A stretch of 11,550 nucleotides of DNA from Campylobacterales bacterium (GTDB lineage Bacteria; Campylobacterota; Campylobacteria; Campylobacterales; Sulfurimonadaceae). The stretch covers positions 1 through 11,550 of the forward strand of contig JAFGVR010000025.1 in the NCBI GenBank assembly GCA_016937915.1. Direction: 5' to 3'. The notes under the pieces are model-generated. The model had not been told where the DNA came from. It saw only the letters and a program-made list of their open reading frames with translations, and did no database searches. The position numbers were made by a program, and so were the translations under genes. Positions 6,861 to 11,550 of this stretch are shown here, piece after piece; position 1 is the stretch's first letter, and each line of letters begins with the position of its first letter.

Positions 6861-8276
6861 ATGAAAAAAGTATTTGTAAGTGGTGATTTCAACATACTCC
6901 ATCCTGGGCATCTTAGACTTTTAAAGTTTGCAAAAGAGAGTGGTGATCACCTCACAGTAGGTGTAAACAACGATAAACTCAGTAACAACAAAGGGATGCC
7001 ACAAGAGATAAGATTAGAATCGATAAAAGCTACAAGTTATGTTGATGAATCTTTTATCTTAAATGAGAGTGCGATTGAATACATCAAAAAAAATAAACCT
7101 GATATTGTGGTAAAGGGAAAAGAGCATGAGGATGAGGAAAATCCTGAACTTGAGTTTATAAACAGCTATGGTGGAAAACTCCTTTTTAGCTCAGGGGAGA
7201 TCGGTTTTTCATCACTTAACCTTTTAAAAGAGGAGTTCTCATCATCTAGCCTAAACCTCAAACACTCCCCAAGCTATAAGATAAGACATCAGTGTGATAC
7301 TGATAGACTAAAAAAGATAATCGAGGATTTCTCAAAATTAAATGTTTTAGTGATAGGTGATACTATAGTTGATGAGTATATCACTTGTGAGCCTTTAGGG
7401 ATGAGCCAAGAGGATCCTACTATCGTGGTATCACCACTATTTACAGATAAGTTTATCGGTGGTGCAGCTATAGTAGCATCTCATGCAAAAACTCTTGGTG
7501 CAGATGTTGAGTTTGTATCGGTTTGCGGGGATGATGAGAGTTGTGAGTATGTAAAGAGTGGTCTAAATCAACTAGGCATCAAAACATCTATCTTTAGCGA
7601 TGCGACCCGTCCAACTACCCTAAAACAGAGATTTCGTGCAAATGGTAAAACTATGCTAAGGGTAAATCATCTAAAACAACACGCTATCTCAAAAACGATT
7701 CAAGCACAAATAGTTGAGCGAATAAAAGAGAGTGTAGAGGAACTTGATCTGATAATATTTTCAGATTTTAGTTATGGGCTTTTGACTAACAATGTCATAA
7801 AAGAGATAACAAAGTTAGCTAAAGAGCATAACATAATCATGTCAGCAGACTCCCAAAGTTCATCTCAAGTTGGAGATATATCTAAGTTTAAAGATATGAG
7901 TTTAGTAACCCCAACTGAGAGGGAGATAAGGCTATCTTTAGGGGATTTTGAATCAGGTCTTGTTGTACTTTCCCAAAAACTAAATAAAATCTCAAACGCA
8001 AAATATATCTTCACAACTTTGGGTGCTGAGGGGGTTATGATATTTAATTCAAACAAAGATGAACTTCTAACAGATAACATTAACGCGTTAGCTAATATAG
8101 TAAAAGATGTTAGTGGAGCTGGGGATTCACTTCTAACGGCTAGTTCTATGGCTCTCTGTGTTGGAGCTAACATCTGGGAGAGTGCATATCTAGGCTCAGT
8201 TGCATCTGCTATACAGGTGAGTCGCATAGGAAACATCCCTATAAAAAAAGATGAAATTTTAAAAGAGTTAATTTAA
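6861..8276 (+). CDS. HldE-like bifunctional enzyme in reversed order: nucleotidyltransferase then PfkB kinase
   Basis: This 471-residue fusion combines two enzymes known from heptose activation. Residues 1-125 are a cytidylyltransferase-like nucleotidyltransferase with HPGH at 14-17 inside GDFNILHPGHLRLL, then GVNNDKLS and IVVKGKEH, as in the RfaE2/HldE C-terminal domain. A linker is followed, from about residue 160, by a PfkB/ribokinase-type kinase. It has VIGDTIVDEY near 164-173, a GG pair near 200, RPTTLKQRFRANGKTMLRV (RfaE1-like), and DVSGAGDS at 416-423 with catalytic base D422. E. coli HldE has the kinase first and the nucleotidyltransferase second, so the order here is swapped while the total length (about 477 in E. 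coli) is similar. A heptose-like role is plausible, but the sugar and the nucleotide (ATP or CTP) are not certain. It starts 15 bases after the dehydrogenase with a purine-rich AAAGAGA site, and its stop overlaps the next ATG by one base. Confidence 0.9.
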   Translation: MKKVFVSGDFNILHPGHLRLLKFAKESGDHLTVGVNNDKLSNNKGMPQEIRLESIKATSYVDESFILNESAIEYIKKNKPDIVVKGKEHEDEENPELEFINSYGGKLLFSSGEIGFSSLNLLKEEFSSSSLNLKHSPSYKIRHQCDTDRLKKIIEDFSKLNVLVIGDTIVDEYITCEPLGMSQEDPTIVVSPLFTDKFIGGAAIVASHAKTLGADVEFVSVCGDDESCEYVKSGLNQLGIKTSIFSDATRPTTLKQRFRANGKTMLRVNHLKQHAISKTIQAQIVERIKESVEELDLIIFSDFSYGLLTNNVIKEITKLAKEHNIIMSADSQSSSQVGDISKFKDMSLVTPTEREIRLSLGDFESGLVVLSQKLNKISNAKYIFTTLGAEGVMIFNSNKDELLTDNINALANIVKDVSGAGDSLLTASSMALCVGANIWESAYLGSVASAIQVSRIGNIPIKKDEILKELI

Positions 8277-8980
8277 TGAAAGCATTACTTTTAGCTGCTG
8301 GTCTTGGTACAAGGTTAAAACCAATCACAGATACTATCCCAAAATGTTTAGTTCTTATAAATGGTAAGCCTTTACTAGAGTATTGGTTAGAAAACCTAAC
8401 TGATGCTGGGGTAAGTGAGTTTTTGATAAACACATCATACCTAAGTGAACAGGTTGAAGAGTTTGTCTCAAAATCAAAATACAAAGATAAAATCACTTTA
8501 GTTCATGAAGATGAGCTTTTAAATACAGGTGGCACACTTCTAGCAAACAAAGATTTTTTTGATGATGAAGCTTTGATGCTAGTTCATGCTGATAATCTCT
8601 CTTTTTGTGATTTTAGAGAGTTTATAAAAGCACACCAAAATAGAGATTTGGGATGTGAGATAACTATGATGCTTTTTCATAGTGACAATCCAAGTAGTTG
8701 TGGGATAGTTGAACTAGATGCATATGGTGTAGTTCAAAAGTTTCATGAAAAGGTACAAAATCCACCATCAGATCTAGCAAATGGTGCTGTATATATATGT
8801 GAGCCTAGTATTTTTGAATTTTTAGAGAGTTTAGGGAAAAAAGATATAGATTTTTCAAATGATGTACTTCCAGAGTATATGGGGAAGATATATACATTTT
8901 TAAATAACAACTACCATAGAGATATAGGTAGTGTTGAGAGTTATGCAAAGGCTCAGATTGAAGTACTTAAACAGATTTAA
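8276..8980 (+). CDS. Sugar-1-phosphate nucleotidyltransferase (HddC/RmlA-type)
   Basis: This 234-residue enzyme joins a nucleotide to a sugar-1-phosphate, releasing pyrophosphate, to make an NDP-sugar. The N-terminal signature LAAGLGTRLKPITDTIPKCL (residues 6-25) contains the phosphate-binding GxGTR loop and the PK lysine. HEDELLNTGGTL (77-88) is a typical substrate-loop motif, and HAD at 104-106 gives the metal-binding Asp. NGAVY and HRDIGSVESYAKA in the second half are typical of mannose/heptose-1-phosphate guanylyltransferases (HddC, ManC-like). The length is that of the short, single-domain form without the left-handed beta-helix or acetyltransferase tail. The ATG shares one base with the HldE-like stop. 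The sugar and nucleotide (GTP, CTP or dTTP) are not determined by sequence. It may use the phosphorylated product of the upstream kinase, but this is inference. Confidence 0.9.
   Translation: MKALLLAAGLGTRLKPITDTIPKCLVLINGKPLLEYWLENLTDAGVSEFLINTSYLSEQVEEFVSKSKYKDKITLVHEDELLNTGGTLLANKDFFDDEALMLVHADNLSFCDFREFIKAHQNRDLGCEITMMLFHSDNPSSCGIVELDAYGVVQKFHEKVQNPPSDLANGAVYICEPSIFEFLESLGKKDIDFSNDVLPEYMGKIYTFLNNNYHRDIGSVESYAKAQIEVLKQI
8947..8960 (+). promoter_or_regulatory. Ribosome-binding site and TTG start inside the preceding gene
   Basis: AAAGG at 8947-8951 lies six bases before TTG at 8958, inside the end of the nucleotidyltransferase gene. This is the best-placed Shine-Dalgarno match among the candidate starts of the glycosyltransferase: GTG 8931, TTG 8934 and ATG 8943. 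ATG 8943 has only GAGAG at 8936-8940, two bases upstream, which is too close. The choice removes nine residues from the longest possible protein. Confidence 0.6.
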
Positions 8981-10427
8981 AAATATATACCTCTCACCAT
9001 ACACACCCATAACTATAGCATTTCAAAATTATTTGAAAAACTGTTTTGAGATAGAGATAAAAGGTTTTATAGATAGCTCAAAGCAAGGGGAAAATATATA
9101 TACCCCCCAAGATATAGATAAACTATCTATAGATAAGATACTTGTTCTATCCCCTAAATGGGATAAAGATATATATAAAAATCTACTAAATTATTTAGAT
9201 GAAAATAAGATTACAGTAGTTGTAAAATCAGATAAAGGTTATAAAAAAAGTATCATAAATTATAAGTTTTTTAGGCTAACAGATATTTTTTTGCTAAAGT
9301 TAGTTACAACTATTTTTAATATTTTTAATATCAAAGTTATAAATTTTTGGACAAATAGGATAGGTGAGTTTTCTCTAGAGTGTGAAAAGTTTTTACGCAA
9401 ACTAGAACTTGGAGATATATCTAAAAACAACCGCTATATAATCTTAGATGCATTAGATGAAAAAGATATAGCAAACAAAGTTTTATATGATTTATACAAA
9501 GATGTTTTTCAAAATAAAAAAGAGACTATATTTTTAAAAAGAGGGTATCTAAACAGATTTATAAGGCATCTGCTTAGAGATAGAACTTTTTATAATAAGT
9601 TTTTTCACAACACAGAACAACGAGCAAATGACTATAAAGAGTTTCTAAATACAAAACCATCTATCCAATTCTCTTTAGAAGATAAGAAAAAAGGTGAAGA
9701 GATACTTAAAAATTTAAATATCACAAAACCTTATGTTTGCATCTTTGCAAGGGATTCTAAATTTTTAGAAGAGACTTTTAAAGATAGAGATTGGACATAT
9801 CATAACTATAGAGATGCAGATATAAACACTTATGAATTAGCTATAAAATATCTTATAGATAAAGGGTATAGTGTTGTTAGAGTTGGAAACACTGCACATT
9901 ATGAGATCTCTTTTAAGCATCCAATGTGTATAGATTATCCATTTTCGAATCATAAAAGTATATTTGCAGATATATTTTTAACATCAGAATGTTGTTTGGC
10001 CATAGGTACACACTCAGGGATACTTGATATGTGTAATGCTTTTGGAAAACCAAGAATCGGTGTAAACAGTATGCCCATAGATTGCCCTACATACTCCACA
10101 AAAGATGATATATATATCCCTAAAAAGCTTAAAAAAGATGGAAAATATGTAAGTTTGGATAGATACTTTGAGATGATGCATAGCAGTGGACTTAGCCATT
10201 TTCAAACTCAAACATATGAAAAGTTAAACTTAGAGATAGAGGATAACACCCCCTTAGAGATTTTAGATGTAGTTAAAGAGTATTTTGGTGATTTTACATA
10301 CAACCAAACAGATGCAAAAAACTTAGAAAAGTATTATGAAATACACTCTAAGAGTAAGCAATTCTCAGCTGTAAAAACAAAGATAGGGACTAAATTTTTA
10401 AGGGATAATGGTTGGTTTATAAACTAA
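8958..10427 (+). CDS. TIGR04372-like glycosyltransferase with N-terminal extra domain
   Basis: This protein (489 residues from TTG at 8958; 498 from GTG at 8931) resembles the TIGR04372 family of putative glycosyltransferases. Supporting patches are NRIGEFSLECEKFLRK, then CIFARDSKFLEE, HNYRDADINTYELAIKYL, GYSVVRVGN, and AIGTHSGILDMCNAFGKP, which resembles sugar-donor sites of GT-B enzymes. The first 85 residues form a separate region with FIDSSKQGENIYTPQDI and LVLSPKW, resembling the small Rossmann-like domain seen in other sugar-modifying enzymes. A hydrophobic segment (TDIFLLKLVTTIFNIFNIKVINFW) lies around residues 116-139; it may be a membrane contact, but no clear signal peptide is seen. 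TTG at 8958 is preferred because AAAGG at 8947-8951 sits six bases upstream. Starts at GTG 8931, TTG 8934 and ATG 8943 have weaker spacing. It overlaps the previous gene by 23 bases and the convergent aminotransferase by 11. The family call is moderate. Confidence 0.72.
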   Translation: MKYLNRFKNIYLSPYTPITIAFQNYLKNCFEIEIKGFIDSSKQGENIYTPQDIDKLSIDKILVLSPKWDKDIYKNLLNYLDENKITVVVKSDKGYKKSIINYKFFRLTDIFLLKLVTTIFNIFNIKVINFWTNRIGEFSLECEKFLRKLELGDISKNNRYIILDALDEKDIANKVLYDLYKDVFQNKKETIFLKRGYLNRFIRHLLRDRTFYNKFFHNTEQRANDYKEFLNTKPSIQFSLEDKKKGEEILKNLNITKPYVCIFARDSKFLEETFKDRDWTYHNYRDADINTYELAIKYLIDKGYSVVRVGNTAHYEISFKHPMCIDYPFSNHKSIFADIFLTSECCLAIGTHSGILDMCNAFGKPRIGVNSMPIDCPTYSTKDDIYIPKKLKKDGKYVSLDRYFEMMHSSGLSHFQTQTYEKLNLEIEDNTPLEILDVVKEYFGDFTYNQTDAKNLEKYYEIHSKSKQFSAVKTKIGTKFLRDNGWFIN

Positions 10428-11511
10428 GTGAATTAGCTATAAACTTTATCTCATCATCTCTTAGATAAGGATTCATAGGCAAGCTCATTATCTCTTGTGA
10501 GATATTTTCTGAGATAGGAAAATCCCCTTTTTTATATCCAAGATATTCAAAACACTCTTGTAGATGCAAAGGGATTGGGTAATGCACTGCTGTTGGAATT
10601 CCCTCATTTTTCAATCTCTCTTGCAACTCATCTCTATCTTTTACCCTGATAGAGTATTGAGCCCAAGCTGAGGTTGATTTTTTATCTACAGATGGCAAGA
10701 TGATGTTTTTGTTATTTTTGAGTGTATCTGTATATTTAGAAGCCACATCTTGTCTTAGTGCCAAATCTTTTTCATAGTGTTTTAGTTTGACATTTAAAAC
10801 TGCGGCTTGTATGGTGTCAAGTCTTGCTCCAAGACCTATGTATCTGTGATGGTACCTTTTTGTCTGCCCATGGATTCTAAGTGATCTCATTTTAGATGCT
10901 AACTCTTCATTATTTGTAAAAACAGCCCCACCATCCCCATAGCATCCCAAAGGTTTTGCAGGAAAAAATGAGGTAGTAGATATATCACCCAAGGCTGAAT
11001 CTTTTATCCCATTATAAGTAGAACCAAAACTTTGAGCACCATCTATGATAACTCTTAGGTTATGTTTAGAAGCTATCTGCATAATCTCATCCATATCACA
11101 AGGTTGACCATAGAGTGATACAGGGATAATAGCTTTTGTTTTTGAGGTGATTTTTTTCTTTATCTTAGATGCATCTATGTTATAAGTTCTCTCATCAATA
11201 TCTACAAATACTGGCTTTGCACCTAAAAATGCTATAGTCTCAGCGGTAGCTATAAAAGTAAACGGTGTAGTTATAACTTCATCACCCTCTTTTATATCAA
11301 GTGCCATTAGAGCAAGTAAAAGTGCATCTGTCCCACTTGAACAGCTTATTGCATGTTTTGCAGAGGTAAATCTTTCAAGGTTTCTCTCAAGCTCCTCCAC
11401 CTCATTACCCATGATAAAGTTACAATTTCTTGCAACTTTTAGTATCGCATCTTCTATCTCATCTTTATAGAGTTGATGTTGGTATTGCAGGTTTGTAAAA
11501 TCTATCCTCAT
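10417..11511 (-). CDS. DegT/DnrJ/EryC1 PLP aminotransferase, WbpE-like
   Basis: This 364-residue, PLP-dependent sugar aminotransferase would transfer an amino group, typically from glutamate, to a keto group on an NDP-sugar. SSGTDAL at residues 58-64 binds the PLP phosphate, IDGAQSFG at 156-163 gives D157 and Q160 near the ring, and SFFPAKPLGCYGDGG (181-195) carries the Schiff-base lysine K186. RIHGQTKRYHHRYIGLGARLDTIQAA is typical of WbpE/WlbC enzymes, which make the 3-amino group of UDP-2,3-diamino-glucuronic acid derivatives. QVI-type relatives acting on 4-keto sugars are an alternative. The ATG overlaps the stop of an upstream gene by 4 bases (ATGA), so it sits in an operon entering from the right. 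Its stop overlaps the convergent glycosyltransferase stop by 11 bases. The family call is firm; the WbpE-like specificity is moderate. Confidence 0.88.
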   Translation of the reverse strand: MRIDFTNLQYQHQLYKDEIEDAILKVARNCNFIMGNEVEELERNLERFTSAKHAISCSSGTDALLLALMALDIKEGDEVITTPFTFIATAETIAFLGAKPVFVDIDERTYNIDASKIKKKITSKTKAIIPVSLYGQPCDMDEIMQIASKHNLRVIIDGAQSFGSTYNGIKDSALGDISTTSFFPAKPLGCYGDGGAVFTNNEELASKMRSLRIHGQTKRYHHRYIGLGARLDTIQAAVLNVKLKHYEKDLALRQDVASKYTDTLKNNKNIILPSVDKKSTSAWAQYSIRVKDRDELQERLKNEGIPTAVHYPIPLHLQECFEYLGYKKGDFPISENISQEIMSLPMNPYLRDDEIKFIANSLSL

Positions 11512-11549
11512 TTTTTAGTTACCATAAGATTATCATCTATGAGTTCATA
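11508..11549 (-). CDS. C-terminal fragment of a gene upstream of the aminotransferase
   Basis: On the minus strand one frame is open from the window edge and encodes 13 residues (YELIDDNLMVTKK) before a TGA that overlaps the aminotransferase ATG as ATGA. The 4-base overlap matches the coupling seen across the locus, so this is probably the 3' end of a real gene. The fragment is too short to name. WbpE-type aminotransferases often sit beside an oxidoreductase or acetyltransferase of the same pathway, which would be a plausible identity, but the sequence here cannot show it. Confidence 0.5.
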   Translation of the reverse strand, partial: YELIDDNLMVTKK

Positions 11550-11550
11550 C

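Noticed and set aside
7865..8236. 123-residue open frame on the minus strand inside the kinase domain
   Set aside because: It is antisense to well-conserved PfkB motifs (including DVSGAGDS) and resembles no known protein; it is a shadow of the real gene.
8931..8957. GTG at 8931 or ATG at 8943 as the start of the glycosyltransferase
   Set aside because: Neither has a well-spaced Shine-Dalgarno match, and the added nine residues look like out-of-frame coding of the upstream gene; TTG 8958 has AAAGG at good spacing.
10488..10504. Short inverted repeat (TATCTC / GAGATA) as a terminator for the plus-strand operon
   Set aside because: The stem is only about six AT-rich base pairs, lies within the aminotransferase coding sequence and has no following T-run on the plus strand.

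Overview
The window is an AT-rich, tightly packed stretch of a surface-polysaccharide (O-antigen, capsule or flagellin-glycan) biosynthesis locus. Strong use of AAA, ATA, AGA and TTA codons, frequent GTG/TTG starts, and protein sequences of the kind found in Sulfurimonas/Arcobacter/Campylobacter relatives suggest a member of the Campylobacterota (Epsilonproteobacteria). This placement is an inference from composition and protein style; there is no rRNA or other marker gene here.

Layout. Positions 1-10427 carry one plus-strand operon of eleven genes with almost no intergenic DNA; the only gaps are 11 and 15 bases. In order: a 5'-truncated transketolase N-terminal subunit and its C-terminal partner; a class I SAM methyltransferase; a radical SAM protein with a cysteine-rich C-terminus; a WbuC-type cupin; a C-methyltransferase-like protein with a zinc-knuckle N-terminus; an FkbM-family methyltransferase; a zinc-dependent medium-chain dehydrogenase; a fused HldE-like protein with its two domains in reversed order (nucleotidyltransferase first, PfkB kinase second); a HddC/RmlA-type sugar-1-phosphate nucleotidyltransferase; and a TIGR04372-like glycosyltransferase. 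From 10417 to the right edge a minus-strand operon converges on it, with a WbpE/DegT-type PLP aminotransferase and the last 13 codons of the gene upstream of it. No RNA genes, mobile elements, CRISPR arrays or convincing terminators were seen, and no stretch above 300 bases lacks a gene.

How the genes may work together (inference). The split transketolase could add or remove a two-carbon ketol unit on a sugar. The dehydrogenase could oxidise or reduce a sugar or sugar phosphate. The kinase/nucleotidyltransferase fusion and the HddC-like enzyme could phosphorylate and activate sugars to NDP forms. The methyltransferases, radical SAM protein and cupin could tailor the sugar, and the glycosyltransferase could attach it. 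The aminotransferase on the other strand belongs to the neighbouring amino-sugar (WbpE-like) pathway. The combination looks like a dedicated pathway for an unusual, probably branched, methylated or heptose/ketose-derived sugar. The product cannot be named from sequence alone.
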